From NCBI RefSeq assembly GCF_000444875.1, contig NC_021985.1, positions 6,344,170 through 6,408,169 on the forward strand: 64,000 nt of DNA. Direction: 5' to 3'. The notes beneath the pieces were generated by a model, which worked only from the letters and a program-made list of their open reading frames with translations, was not told the DNA's origin and searched no databases. The position numbers and the translations under genes were made by a program. Positions 1 through 9,772 of the stretch are shown in pieces; position 1 is the stretch's first letter; each line of letters opens with the position of its first letter. Origin of the DNA: Streptomyces collinus Tu 365 (lineage in GTDB: Bacteria; Actinomycetota; Actinomycetes; Streptomycetales; Streptomycetaceae).

Positions 1-48
1 GCCCCGAGAGGGCGGTGGTCTGGTGATGCGTGTCACCCTGCCGCTGTG
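1..48 (+). CDS. C-terminal end of a sensor histidine kinase (partial)
   Basis: Only the last 15 codons are present, starting at base 2 and ending with TGA at 46-48. The tail reads EGGGLVMRVTLPL, typical of the final strand of a histidine-kinase ATPase domain (GxGLxxxVxLP). In Streptomyces the kinase CutS lies upstream of this DUF4193/DUF3093/dut block, so it is probably that kinase, but this rests on remembered gene order and 15 residues. Confidence 0.5.
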
Positions 49-121
49 ACCGGCATCCGACACACGCGGAGGATGTTCGCTTTGCGCGGAATTTTCTGAC
101 CACCGTCCGGGGTTCCACTTG

Positions 122-175
122 TGTGATCAATCACATGGGCGGATTTCCGGCCATGTACTCTCTGTGATCATGACA
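122..175. promoter_or_regulatory. Two TGTGATCA-type inverted repeats upstream of the DUF4193 gene
   Basis: The gap 49-442 has no convincing gene. Within it, 122-135 reads TGTGATCAATCACA (6-bp arms, 2-nt spacer) and 163-175 reads TGTGATCATGACA. They resemble Crp/FNR-family half-sites, but the spacing between TGTGA and TCACA is 4 nt rather than the 6 nt of a Crp box. They could be operators for the downstream gene; the regulator is not identified. Confidence 0.3.
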
Positions 176-442
176 GGGCCCGCAAAGCCGGGAAAATCCT
201 TGTTTTCAGGGCTCTTGATCACGGGAAGTACACGGTGAGGCGCCTTTGAGGTGCGGCATTCGAACCGTGTACGGTCCTCACCGCCATCCAAGGCGATCAC
301 CTTCGGGAGATCGGGTTGGGTGTCGATTGAGTAACAGACCTTGATGTGAGGCAAAATCTCCGCCTCAGGTCGGGCACAAGTCCGGCCTCTCACGCGTTAC
401 GTGCGCTGGAGACACCGCAGACACCCAGAGGGGGAGAGCGAC

Positions 443-739
443 ATGGCAACCGATTACGACACTCCACGCAAGACCGACGACGACGTCGACTCGGACAGCC
501 TTGAAGAGCTGAAGGCCCGCCGGAACGACAAGTCCACCTCAGCGGTGGACGTCGACGAGTTCGAGGCCGCAGAGGGCCTCGAGCTTCCGGGCGCCGACCT
601 CTCGAACGAGGAGCTGGCCGTCCGCGTACTGCCGAAGCAGCAGGACGAGTTCACCTGCATGAGCTGCTTCCTGGTACATCACCGCAGCCAGCTGGCCCGG
701 GAGAAGAACGGTCAGCCGATCTGCCGCGACTGCGACTGA
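443..739 (+). CDS. DUF4193 family small zinc-ribbon protein
   Basis: A 98-residue acidic protein that begins MATDYDTPR and ends with two CxxC pairs (CMSC near residue 71 and CRDC at the C-terminus), matching the actinobacterial DUF4193 family. The Cys pairs presumably bind zinc; function is unknown. The ATG at 443 was chosen over an in-frame ATG at 401 because GGGGGAGAG at 431-439 sits at ribosome-binding distance and family members start MATDYD. The next gene starts 13 nt downstream, so the two are probably co-transcribed. Confidence 0.88.
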   Translation: MATDYDTPRKTDDDVDSDSLEELKARRNDKSTSAVDVDEFEAAEGLELPGADLSNEELAVRVLPKQQDEFTCMSCFLVHHRSQLAREKNGQPICRDCD

Positions 740-752
740 GGACGGGTCGGCC

Positions 753-1688
753 GTGACCGGCTCGACCCCTCCACGGAAGCGCCGCTTCTCCAGGCGGGGA
801 GCGGACAAGGGGCCGTACGACGGCCCGCACGGCGCGCGTGACGACGAGCGGGGCTCACCCGACGCGGGAGCCTCGCTCGAAGCGGCGTCCGGCCAGGACC
901 GGCCGGCGCCGGCCGCACAGCCCGCGCCCGTCGCCAGGCGGCGGGTCGCGGTGGTCCGGGACAAGGCCCGGCACTTGGCCCGGGAAGGCGCCCGCAGGGG
1001 CGGCAGCCGGGCTCGCGCGGGGCTGTCCTACCTCGCGGACCGCATCATCGAGATCGCCCCGCGTGTCCCCGTACGCGACCTCGCGACCCTGCGCAGGCAG
1101 TTCCCGGGTCTCGGACCCGAGCAGCTCGCCGACAAGCTCGTCGCGGGCGCGGCGGCCGGGACCTCGACCGTCGGGGCCGGGATCGGCGCGGCGGCGATGC
1201 TGCCGGTGCCGCCGGCCATGCCGACCGAGCTGGCCGCCGAGATCACCGGCGTGGCGGCGATCGAGCTCAAGCTGATCGCCGAACTGCACGAGGTGTACGG
1301 CGTACGCCCGCAGGGGAACCTGAAGGTCCGCAGCACCGCGTACCTGTCCTCCTGGTCGGGGGAGCGCGGGATCAACGTGATGAGACCGTCGACCGTCGAC
1401 GCGGCCCTCGGCGGCCAGATGAAGCGCGAACTGCGCCAGCAGATCATGAAGCGGATGGTCAGGGACCTGCCCAACCTGATGCCGTTCATGGTGGGCGCCG
1501 CGGTGGGCGCGGCCATGAACCGCCGGGACACCAAGAAGCTCGCCGCCCGGATCAGGGCGGATCTGCGCAAGGTCCAGGTGCCGTGGGACGAGCTGTCGGG
1601 GCTTCCCGCCCTGGAGCGCCCCGAGCACCCGCTGAGACTGGGCGACCTGCCCGAGGTGCTGGGCGACCGCCCCGACGACGTGCCCTAG
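753..1688 (+). CDS. Conserved Streptomyces protein of unknown function, glycine/alanine-rich hydrophobic centre
   Basis: 311 residues from GTG 753. The first 90 are basic and low-complexity. A central stretch around 135-170 (AGIGAAAMLPVPPAMPTELAAEITGVAAIELKL is its core region) is Gly/Ala-rich and hydrophobic, and a second hydrophobic patch (FMVGAAVGAAMN) lies near 245. The pattern suggests membrane association through re-entrant or amphipathic segments rather than classical spanning helices. No catalytic motif is seen. Its stop overlaps the convergent DUF3093 gene stop by 4 bp. Confidence 0.75.
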   Translation: MTGSTPPRKRRFSRRGADKGPYDGPHGARDDERGSPDAGASLEAASGQDRPAPAAQPAPVARRRVAVVRDKARHLAREGARRGGSRARAGLSYLADRIIEIAPRVPVRDLATLRRQFPGLGPEQLADKLVAGAAAGTSTVGAGIGAAAMLPVPPAMPTELAAEITGVAAIELKLIAELHEVYGVRPQGNLKVRSTAYLSSWSGERGINVMRPSTVDAALGGQMKRELRQQIMKRMVRDLPNLMPFMVGAAVGAAMNRRDTKKLAARIRADLRKVQVPWDELSGLPALERPEHPLRLGDLPEVLGDRPDDVP

Positions 1689-2152
1689 GCCTTCTGCTCG
1701 CTGCGGGCCGCCTCGATCGCCGCCGCCAGCCGCTCCGGCTCCCGCGTCGACAGGTACAGGTACGGCGTCGGGTCCTCCGGGTCGGTGACCTCCACCCGCA
1801 GGGCCCCGGGGATGTAGGCGCGCAGCAGCAGGAAGGCGCGGGTGTCGGCCTTGTACGTGCGCCAGGCGCGCGCCTCCTCCGCGTCCAGCACCTCCGACCC
1901 GCCGAGTGCCGAGACCGGGATCCGCGCCTCGCCCGCGATCAGGAAGCCGCCCACGACCCGGATGCGGGGGGATCCGTAGGCGCTGGCCACCACGGCGGCC
2001 GCGGCCGTGCCGCCGACCAGGCCGCCGAGCAGCGGCAGCGTGCCGAAGGGGAGCAGGATCAGGGCGAACGAGACGCCCACGAGGAAACTGATCAGCCACC
2101 ACGAGCGCGGGGCGGTGAGGCGTTCTTCGTAGGGGGTGGCGGAGTGCTGCAT
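1685..2152 (-). CDS. DUF3093 membrane protein
   Basis: 155 residues on the minus strand. It begins MQHSATPYEERL, followed by two closely spaced transmembrane segments (about residues 19-39 and 42-62), then a soluble C-terminal domain with the conserved EARAWRTYKADTRAFLLLR segment. This layout matches the DUF3093 family found beside dut in Streptomyces. Function is unknown. The start at 2152 faces the thioesterase start at 2211, leaving 58 bp for two divergent promoters. Confidence 0.85.
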   Translation of the reverse strand: MQHSATPYEERLTAPRSWWLISFLVGVSFALILLPFGTLPLLGGLVGGTAAAAVVASAYGSPRIRVVGGFLIAGEARIPVSALGGSEVLDAEEARAWRTYKADTRAFLLLRAYIPGALRVEVTDPEDPTPYLYLSTREPERLAAAIEAARSEQKA

Positions 2153-2210
2153 GGAGCCAAGCTTGGCACGGTATCCGCAACCCGCCGACGCGCGGGTAAG
2201 GTCTGCGGAC

Positions 2211-2795
2211 GTGAGTGGTAGTTCCGCAGCTCTTCAGCCTCCCGCCGACGCGGTGAAACCCGTACGGCACCCCGACGCTCCCGCACCCGGCGAGCTTCTC
2301 GGCGCCCACTACGAACACTGTTTCGGATGTGGGCACGAGCAGCCGCACGGGCTGCACCTGGAGGCGCGCGCCGGCGAGGGCGTCTCGCTGACCGCCGAGT
2401 TCACCGTCCAGCCCGCCCACCAGGGCGCCCCGGGCCTCGCGCACGGCGGGGTGCTGGCCACCGCCCTCGACGAGACCCTCGGCTCGCTGAACTGGCTGCT
2501 GCGCACCATCGCCGTCACCGGCCGGCTGGAGACGGACTTCGTCCGGCCCGTCCCGGTGGGCACCACGCTGCACCTGGCGGCGGAGGTCACCGCCGTGGCC
2601 GGGCGGAAGATCTACTCCACCGCCACCGGGCGGATCGGCGGCCCCGAGGGGCCCGTCGCCGTGCGCGCCGACGCCCTCTTCATCGAGGTCAAGGTCGACC
2701 ACTTCATCGACCACGGCCGCGACGAGGAGATCAAGGCCGCCATGAGCGACCCCGACCGGATCCGGCGCGCCCGCGCCTTCGAGGTGAACCCGTGA
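2211..2795 (+). CDS. PaaI-family hotdog thioesterase
   Basis: 194 residues from GTG 2211. The hotdog core runs from about residue 40, with a conserved HCFGCG segment and the GLAHGGVLATALDE helix that carries the HGG and acidic active-site residues of PaaI/acyl-CoA thioesterases. It would hydrolyse an acyl-CoA thioester in the cytosol; the substrate cannot be told. In-frame codons extend upstream to 2136 but would run into the divergent DUF3093 start. Its stop overlaps the dut GTG (GTGA), indicating translational coupling. Confidence 0.83.
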   Translation: MSGSSAALQPPADAVKPVRHPDAPAPGELLGAHYEHCFGCGHEQPHGLHLEARAGEGVSLTAEFTVQPAHQGAPGLAHGGVLATALDETLGSLNWLLRTIAVTGRLETDFVRPVPVGTTLHLAAEVTAVAGRKIYSTATGRIGGPEGPVAVRADALFIEVKVDHFIDHGRDEEIKAAMSDPDRIRRARAFEVNP

Positions 2796-3370
2796 CGCCC
2801 GACCCCGCCACGGCCCCCGGTGCCCGCGGCCCCCTGGACGTACTCATCCGCCGTGTCGACGCGGACGTACCGCTCCCGGCGTACGAGCACCCGGGCGACG
2901 CGGGGGCCGATCTGCGCACCACCGAGGCGTGCGAACTGGCACCCGGTGAGCGGGCCGTCCTGCCCACGGGAGTGTCGATCGCCCTCCCCGAGGGGTACGC
3001 GGCCTTCGTGCACCCACGGTCCGGGCTGGCCGCCCGCTGCGGTGTCGCCCTGGTGAATGCCCCGGGGACGGTTGATGCCGGGTACCGTGGGGAGATCAAG
3101 GTGATCGTGGTGAATCTCGACCCGCGCGAGTCCGTGCGGTTCGAGCGCTTCGACCGGATCGCCCAACTGGTCGTCCAGCAGGTCGAGAGGGTCCGCTTCC
3201 AGGAGGTCGCGGAGCTTCCCGGCTCGGCGCGGGCCGAAGGGGGCTTCGGGTCCACCGGTGGTCATGCCGCGGTGGGCGACGAGAGCGGCACAAGCGGTCG
3301 GGCCGCCGATGGCGGTCCGGCGGGTGGGAATCGATACGCTTCGGTCGTATCCGACCGGGAAGGACAGTGA
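2792..3370 (+). CDS. dut: dUTP diphosphatase (dUTPase)
   Basis: 192 residues, trimeric dUTPase family, converting dUTP to dUMP and pyrophosphate to keep uracil out of DNA. All five motifs are visible: PGDAGADL (1), HPRSGLAAR (2), GTVDAGYRGEIKV with the catalytic Asp (3), RIAQLVV (4) and the P-loop-like RAEGGFGSTG (5). A Gly/Ala-rich tail of about 35 residues follows motif 5, longer than in many dUTPases. GTG 2792 overlaps the upstream stop; the next gene begins 1 nt after this stop. Confidence 0.95.
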   Translation: MTPDPATAPGARGPLDVLIRRVDADVPLPAYEHPGDAGADLRTTEACELAPGERAVLPTGVSIALPEGYAAFVHPRSGLAARCGVALVNAPGTVDAGYRGEIKVIVVNLDPRESVRFERFDRIAQLVVQQVERVRFQEVAELPGSARAEGGFGSTGGHAAVGDESGTSGRAADGGPAGGNRYASVVSDREGQ

Positions 3371-3371
3371 C

Positions 3372-4133
3372 GTGTTCGGACGTCGCAACAAGAAGGGTGC
3401 CGCCGAGGACGCGGCCGGCGAGGCCGAGCAGGTCGTCGACAGCGTCGACACCGAGGCGGACGAGGTGGAGGCCGAGCGCGAGCGCGTCCGGCTGGAGCCC
3501 GAGCCCAGGCCCGACGGGCCGTGGGACAGCAGCGAGGTGCGCGACCCGGGCGAGGGGCGCGTCGACCTCGGCGGGCTGTTCGTGCCGGGCGTCGACGGCA
3601 TGGAGCTGCGGGTCGAGGTGGCCGGTGACGCGATCGTCGCGGCGACCGTCGTGCTGCGCGACAGCGCCGTCCAGCTGCAGGCCTTCGCCGCACCCAAGCG
3701 TGAGGGCATCTGGGGCGAGGTCCGCGAGGAGATCGCGGGCGGCATCACCCAGCAGGGCGGCATCGTCGACGAGGTCGAGGGTCCGCTGGGCTGGGAGCTG
3801 CGGGCCCAGGTGCCGGTGCAGCTGCCGGACGGCACCGGCGGCTTCCAGGTCGTGCGGTTCATCGGTGTGGACGGCCCGCGCTGGTTCCTGCGCGGTGTGA
3901 TCTCCGGCCAGGGCGCCGTCCAGCCACAGGCCGCCGGTCTGCTGGAACAGATCTTCCGGGACACCGTCGTGGTCCGCGGCGAGGGCCCGATGGCGCCCCG
4001 CGACCCGATCGTCCTCAAGCTGCCGAACGACGCCCAGATGGTCCCCGAGGGCGTCCAGCAGGAGGAGGGCTCGCGCTTCTCCGGCGGTATGGGCCAGCTC
4101 CAGCGGGGCCCGGAGATCACCGAGGTCCGCTAG
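3372..4133 (+). CDS. DUF3710 family protein
   Basis: 253 residues from GTG 3372. The first 50 residues are highly acidic, after a short basic MFGRRNKKG start. The body contains the motif run VPGVDGMELRVEV, FAAPKREGIWGEVREEI and RWFLRGVISGQGA characteristic of actinobacterial DUF3710 proteins, which commonly follow dut. Role unknown, cytosolic by composition. The start fits the 1-nt gap after dut. A terminator hairpin follows at 4157. Confidence 0.88.
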   Translation: MFGRRNKKGAAEDAAGEAEQVVDSVDTEADEVEAERERVRLEPEPRPDGPWDSSEVRDPGEGRVDLGGLFVPGVDGMELRVEVAGDAIVAATVVLRDSAVQLQAFAAPKREGIWGEVREEIAGGITQQGGIVDEVEGPLGWELRAQVPVQLPDGTGGFQVVRFIGVDGPRWFLRGVISGQGAVQPQAAGLLEQIFRDTVVVRGEGPMAPRDPIVLKLPNDAQMVPEGVQQEEGSRFSGGMGQLQRGPEITEVR

Positions 4134-4156
4134 ACACCCCGCTCGACGAGCGGTGC

Positions 4157-4187
4157 AAGGGCCGTACCCCTGGAGGTGCGGCCCTTT
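4157..4187 (+). terminator. Hairpin terminator after the dut/DUF3710 operon
   Basis: AAGGGCCGTACC (4157-4168) pairs with GGTGCGGCCCTT (4175-4186) around a 6-nt loop, a 12-bp stem with one G-U pair; a short T run (TTTC) follows. It lies 24 nt after the DUF3710 stop. The rest of the gap to 4420 is GC-rich with no convincing gene. Confidence 0.7.
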
Positions 4188-4420
4188 CGCCTGCGCGGAT
4201 GGCACGTGCGGGCCGCGGCCCCCGCCCGAACCGTGGAACGCCCGGACGCCCGCAGCCGGGTTGCGCCGGGCCTCGGCCCCGCCGGTGCGGCGGGCCGGGC
4301 CCCCGGCCGTCAGAGTCGCGTCAAAGACCGTCGGGGAACGGGCCGGCCGGCCGTTCGGCCACATCCTTGGCCGTAGGGTCGACGCTGCGTACACAGCAGT
4401 CACGGGAAGACAATGGGGCC

Positions 4421-6993
4421 ATGGCGCGCGGCAAGCTTCGGATCTACCTCGGTGCGGCACCGGGCGTGGGCAAGACCTACGCCATGCTGTCCGAGGCGCA
4501 CCGGCGTGTCGAGCGGGGCACCGACTGCGTCGTCGGCCACGTCGAACACCATGACCGGCCGCGCACCGAGGTGATGCTGCACGGCCTGGAGCAGGTGCCG
4601 CGCAGACGGCTGGAGCACCGGGGCGCGGCCTTCGCCGAGATGGACGTCGACGCGGTGCTGCACCGGGCGCCCGCCGTCGCCCTGGTGGACGAACTCGCGC
4701 ACACCAACGTGCCCGGTTCCCGCAACGCCAAGCGCTGGCAGGACGTCGAGGAACTGCTCGCCGCCGGGATCGACGTCGTCTCGACCGTCAACATCCAGCA
4801 CCTGGAGTCCCTGGGTGACGTGGTCGAGTCGATCACCGGGGTGCGCCAGCGCGAGACCGTCCCGGACGAGGTCGTCCGCCGGGCCGACCAGATCGAACTG
4901 GTCGACATGTCCCCGCAGGCCCTGCGCCGCCGCATGGCGCACGGCAACATCTACCAGCCGGACAAGGTCGACGCCGCCCTGTCCAACTACTTCCGGCCCG
5001 GCAACCTCACCGCCCTTCGCGAGCTGGCGCTGCTGTGGGTGGCCGACCGGGTCGACGAGTACCTGAACGCCTACCGCAGCGAGCACCAGGTCTCCCGGAT
5101 CTGGGGCTCCCGCGAGCGGATCGTGGTCGGGCTGACCGGCGGGCCCGAGGGCCGCACCCTGATCCGGCGCGCTGCGCGGCTCGCCGAGAAGGGCGCCGGC
5201 GGCGAGGTGCTCGCCGTCTACATCTCCCGCAGCGACGGCCTGACCTCGGCCTCGCCGAAGGAACTGGCCGTGCAGCGCACCCTGGTGGAGGACCTGGGCG
5301 GCACCTTCCACCACGTGGTCGGCGACGACATCCCGGCCTCCCTGCTCGACTTCGCGCGCGGCGTCAACGCCACCCAGATCGTGCTCGGCTCCTCGCGCCG
5401 CAAGGCCTGGCAGTACGTCTTCGGGCCCGGCGTCGGCGCCACGGTCGCCCGGGAGTCGGGACCCGACCTCGACGTCCACATCGTCACCCACGAAGAGGTC
5501 GCCAAGGGCCGCGGACTGCCCGTCGCCCGGGGCGGGCGGCTCGGCCGGACCCGGATCGTCTCGGGCTGGCTGGTCGGCCTGGCCGGCCCGGCGATCTTCG
5601 CGGTGCTGCTGAACACCGTCGACCTCGGCCTCGCCAACGACATGCTGCTGTTCCTCGCCGTGACGGTGGCCGCGGCCCTGCTCGGCGGCCTGCTGCCGGC
5701 CCTCGCCTCGGCGGCCTTCGGCTCCCTGCTGCTGAACTACTTCTACACCCCGCCGCTGCACCGGCTGACCGTCGCCGATCCCAAGAACATCGTGGCCATC
5801 GCGATCTTCTTCGGTGTCGGCATGTCGGTCGCCTCGGTGGTCGACCTCGCCGCCCGGCGCACCCACCAGGCCGCCCGGCTGCGCGCCGAGTCCGAGATCC
5901 TCTCCTTCCTCGCCGGCAACGTGCTGCGCGGCGAGACCGGCCTCGACGAACTGCTGGAGCGGGTCCGGGAGACCTTCGCCATGGAGTCGGCGGCCCTGCT
6001 GGAACGGGCGGGTGACGTCGAGCCATGGACCTGCGCGGGCCGCGCCGGGTTCGGGCCCCCGCTCGGACGACCCGAGGACGCCGACGTCGACATGCCGGTC
6101 GGCGACCACATGGCCCTCGCGCTGACCGGCCGGGTGCTGCCCGCCGAGGACCGCCGGGTGCTCGCCGCCTTCGCCGCGCAGGCCGCCGTCGCCCTCGACC
6201 GCAGGCGCCTGCAGGAGGAGGCGGACCAGGCCAAGGAGCTGGCCGAGGGCAACCGCATCCGCACCGCGCTGCTCGCCGCCGTCAGCCACGACCTGCGCAC
6301 CCCGCTCGCCGGGATCAAGGCCGCGGTCTCCTCCCTGCGCTCCGAGGACGTGGCCTGGTCCGAGGAGGACCGGGCTGAGCTGCTGGAGGGCATCGAGGAG
6401 GGCGCCGACCGGCTCGACCACCTCGTGGGCAACCTCCTCGACATGTCCCGTCTGCACACCGGCACCGTCACCCCGCTCATCCGCGAGATCGACGTGGACG
6501 AGGTGGTCCCGATGGCGCTGTTCGGCGTCCCCGAGGACAGCGTCGAGCTGGACGTGCCCGAGACGCTGCCCATGGTCGCCGTCGACCCCGGGCTGCTGGA
6601 GCGGTCGGTGGCCAACCTCGTGGAGAACGCCGTCAAGTACAGCCCGGCCCGGCACCGGGTCCTGGTGTCCGCCAGCGCCCTGGTGGACCGGGTCGAGGTG
6701 CGGGTCGTGGACCGCGGGCCGGGGGTGCCGGACGAGGCGAAGGACCGGATCTTCGAACCCTTCCAGCGGTACGGCGACGCCCCGCGCGGCGCCGGGGTGG
6801 GCCTGGGCCTCGCGGTGGCCCGGGGCTTCGCCGAGGCCATGGGCGGCAGCCTGAACGCCGAGGACACCCCGGGCGGCGGGCTCACCATGGTGCTCAGCCT
6901 GCGCGCCGCCGGGACGCGTCCCGAGCACCTCCCTGCCGGGGAGCCCGGCACATCGGCCGGGGAGCCCGGCACAGAACCGGAAAGGCAGGCCTC

Positions 6994-6997
<4 letters not shown>
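4421..6997 (+). CDS. kdpD: KdpD sensor histidine kinase
   Basis: 858 residues, full-length KdpD. The N-terminal KdpD domain has Walker A GAAPGVGKT at residues 11-19. A USP-like nucleotide-binding domain follows (about 230-370), then four DUF4118 membrane helices (about 395-490), a GAF-like linker, the phosphoacceptor His623 in VSHDLRTPL, and the ATPase domain with NLVENAVKYS near 732. In the family it senses potassium limitation or salt stress and phosphorylates KdpE. The start has GGGAAGA at 4404. The end overlaps kdpE by ATGA. No kdpABC genes are in the window. Confidence 0.95.
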
Positions 6998-7673
<676 letters not shown>

Positions 7674-7680
<7 letters not shown>

Positions 7681-7725
7681 ACCCACGAGGTGAACTCCGG
7701 AGGTGTATCCAGGAGGTGAGCTGCC
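7674..7725 (+). repeat. Four tandem 13-bp repeats with a GAGGTG core
   Basis: GAGGTG recurs at 7674, 7687, 7700 and 7713, exactly 13 bp apart. The first two units read GAGGTGAACCCAC and GAGGTGAACTCCG; the last two diverge after the core. The array starts in the kdpE stop codon and ends just before a possible -35 (TTACAG, 7726) of the next gene, so it may be a replication-slippage product or a regulator-binding array. Confidence 0.6.
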
Positions 7726-7762
7726 TTACAGCCCTCTCGGCGGGTCCCGGTACGCTTCAGAT

Positions 7763-8161
7763 ATGAGTGCTGTTCCTCGTTCCGAAAAGCCGGCCGGCCG
7801 GTTCCGGCGGATGCTCGACCGGCTCTCCACGTCGCAGGAGGACCTGGAGTCGGAGGAGCTGCGGGAGGACACCGAGACCGCCGGTTGCGTCCGGATCGGT
7901 GACTGCCGTGACCGGCAGATCGTCACCGTAACTGGTACCTTGCGCACGGTCACCCTGCGACCGCGCGCCGGAGTCCCGGCCCTGGAGGCCGAACTGTTCG
8001 ACGGCTCGGCCGCGCTGGACGTGGTGTGGCTCGGCAGGCGCTCCATCGTGGGCATAGAACCGGGGCGCAAGCTGATCGCATCGGGCCGGATCTCGATGAG
8101 CCGGGGCCGCCGTGTGCTGTTCAACCCGAAATACGAACTGCGACCCCTCGGACGGGAGTAG
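7763..8161 (+). CDS. OB-fold nucleic-acid-binding protein
   Basis: 132 residues. After a charged N-terminal 40 residues comes an OB-fold core: VTVTGTLRTVTLRPR, ALEAELFDGSAALDVVWLGRR, then ISMSRGRRVLFNPKYEL, typical of the small single-domain OB-fold proteins preceding DUF3159 in Streptomyces. Probably binds single-stranded DNA or RNA. The mRNA may be leaderless: a TACGCT -10 (7751-7756) lies 6 nt before ATG 7763. The next gene begins 3 nt after the stop. Confidence 0.83.
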   Translation: MSAVPRSEKPAGRFRRMLDRLSTSQEDLESEELREDTETAGCVRIGDCRDRQIVTVTGTLRTVTLRPRAGVPALEAELFDGSAALDVVWLGRRSIVGIEPGRKLIASGRISMSRGRRVLFNPKYELRPLGRE

Positions 8162-8164
8162 CCG

Positions 8165-8950
8165 GTGACGTCCCTCGACAAGCCGACCGAAGACACCGAA
8201 CAGACCCAGCCGGACGAGGCCCGCGACGCCCGCGCGGTCACCGAGGCCGCGCTGTTCGAGGCGTTCGGCGGTGTCCGCGGCATGGTCGAGACGGTCCTGC
8301 CCGGGCTGCTCTTCGTCGCGATCTTCACGATCAACAAGGACCTGCACATCTCGGCGATCGCCGCGCTGGCCGTGTCGCTGGTGCTGGTGGTGGTGCGGCT
8401 GGTCCGCAAGGACACCGTCAAGCACGCCTTCAGCGGCGTCTTCGGCGTGGCCTTCGGCGTCGTCTTCGCGATGTTCACCGGCAACGCCAAGGACTTCTAC
8501 CTGCCCGGCATGCTCTACACGCTGGGCCTGGCACTGGCCTACATCGTCACGACCCTCGCCGGGGTCCCGCTGATCGGCCTGATCCTCGGCCCGGTCTTCA
8601 AGGAGAACCTCTCCTGGCGCACCCGTAATCCGGGCCGCAAGAAGGCCTACGCCAAGGCCAGTTGGGCCTGGGGCCTGATCCTGCTCGCCAAGTGCGCGAT
8701 CCTCTTCCCGCTGTACTGGTGGGCCAACACGGCCCAGCTCGGCTGGGTGCTGGTCGCGCTGAAGATCCCGCCGTTCCTGCTCGCGGTCTGGCTCACCTGG
8801 GTCTTCCTGGCGAAGGCACCCGCGCCGATCGACGTCTTCGCGGAGATGGAAGAGGCCGAGAAGGCCGAGAAGGCGGAGAAGGAGCGCAAGGCCGCCCTGG
8901 CCGGCGACGCCGGCGACCCGTCGGGCGGACGGCACCGCCGGGGCGCGTAG
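8165..8950 (+). CDS. DUF3159 integral membrane protein
   Basis: 261 residues from GTG 8165. A soluble N-terminus with the conserved TEAALFEAFGGVRGMVETVLPG is followed by about six transmembrane helices between residues 45 and 215, then a charged AEKAEKAEKE-rich tail predicted helical. This matches DUF3159. Function unknown; its linkage to the OB-fold gene is conserved in the genus. A perfect 15-bp hairpin at 8998 separates it from the convergent TrkA genes. Confidence 0.87.
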   Translation: MTSLDKPTEDTEQTQPDEARDARAVTEAALFEAFGGVRGMVETVLPGLLFVAIFTINKDLHISAIAALAVSLVLVVVRLVRKDTVKHAFSGVFGVAFGVVFAMFTGNAKDFYLPGMLYTLGLALAYIVTTLAGVPLIGLILGPVFKENLSWRTRNPGRKKAYAKASWAWGLILLAKCAILFPLYWWANTAQLGWVLVALKIPPFLLAVWLTWVFLAKAPAPIDVFAEMEEAEKAEKAEKERKAALAGDAGDPSGGRHRRGA

Positions 8951-8997
8951 GGCGGCCGGCGGACGCGACGCCACGGCCCTCCGCGACCAGAACCACG

Positions 8998-9031
8998 CGA
9001 AGGGCGCCCTCGGCAGCGAGGGCGCCCTTCG
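8998..9031. terminator. Bidirectional hairpin terminator between DUF3159 and the TrkA genes
   Basis: CGAAGGGCGCCCTCG (8998-9012) and its exact reverse complement (9017-9031) enclose a 4-nt GCAG loop. The stem lies between convergent genes, 47 nt past the DUF3159 stop and 70 nt from the TrkA stop, so it can serve both strands. There is no long U run, which is usual in Streptomyces. Confidence 0.8.
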
Positions 9032-9100
9032 TCGTACCGGCTCACACCGGCTCGTACGGCCCACACCGGCTCGTACCCGTACAGCCCCGTCAGGAGACCG

Positions 9101-9772
9101 TCACGCGTCCTCGCGGCGCACGGACAGCAGCTCCTCCAGCTGCTCCTCCCGGGCCTGGGCGGCCACGAAGAGCAGTTCGTCGCCCGGCTCCAGGGAGTCC
9201 TCCCGGGACGGGGTCAGGACCCGGTTGCCCCGGATGATCGTGACCAGCGAGGTGTCCTGCGGCCACTCCACGTCGCCGACCTGGGTGCCGGCCAGGGCCG
9301 ACTCCTCGGGCAGGGTCAGCTCGACGAGGTTGGCGTCGCCGTGGCTGAAGCGGAGCAGCCGGACCAGGTCGCCGACGCTCACCGCCTCCTCGACCAGGGC
9401 CGACATCAGACGCGGCGTGGACACGGCGACGTCGACGCCCCACGACTCGTTGAACAGCCACTCGTTCTTCGGGTTGTTCACCCGGGCGACGACGCGCGGA
9501 ACGCCGTACTCCGTCTTGGCGAGCAGCGAGACCACCAGGTTGACCTTGTCGTCACCGGTCGCGGCGATCACCACGTTGCAGCGCTGCAGCGCGGCCTCGT
9601 CCAGCGACGTGATCTCACAGGCGTCGGCCAGCAGCCACTCCGCCTGCGGCACCCGCTCCACCGAGATGGCGGTCGGGGCCTTGTCGATGAGCAGGACCTC
9701 GTGGCCGTTCTCCAGCAGCTCGCCCGCGATCGAGCGGCCGACGGCGCCGGCTCCGGCAATGGCGACCCTCAT
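9101..9772 (-). CDS. TrkA-type potassium uptake regulator (RCK domains), second copy
   Basis: 223 residues beginning MRVAIAGAGAVGRSIAGELLENGHEVLLID, a Rossmann GxGxxG NAD-binding RCK_N domain. An RCK_C (TrkA-C) domain follows from about residue 140 (SALAGTQVGDVEWPQDTSLVTII). Such proteins gate potassium channels or transporters in response to nucleotides. The ATG overlaps the stop of the upstream TrkA gene by 1 nt (TGATG), so the pair is co-translated and may form a heteromer. The longer upstream frame would overlap that gene and was rejected. Confidence 0.9.
   Translation of the reverse strand: MRVAIAGAGAVGRSIAGELLENGHEVLLIDKAPTAISVERVPQAEWLLADACEITSLDEAALQRCNVVIAATGDDKVNLVVSLLAKTEYGVPRVVARVNNPKNEWLFNESWGVDVAVSTPRLMSALVEEAVSVGDLVRLLRFSHGDANLVELTLPEESALAGTQVGDVEWPQDTSLVTIIRGNRVLTPSREDSLEPGDELLFVAAQAREEQLEELLSVRREDA

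Noticed and set aside
122..135. Canonical Crp-binding site
   Set aside because: Spacing between TGTGA and TCACA is 4 nt, not 6, so it is listed only as an inverted repeat.
855..2714. 619-residue minus-strand open frame
   Set aside because: Gly/Arg/Pro-rich shadow of the genes at 753-2795, with no motif or ribosome-binding site; long antisense frames are normal in such GC-rich DNA.
4400..6928. 842-residue minus-strand open frame opposite kdpD
   Set aside because: Low-complexity shadow of kdpD, which has every expected domain on the plus strand.
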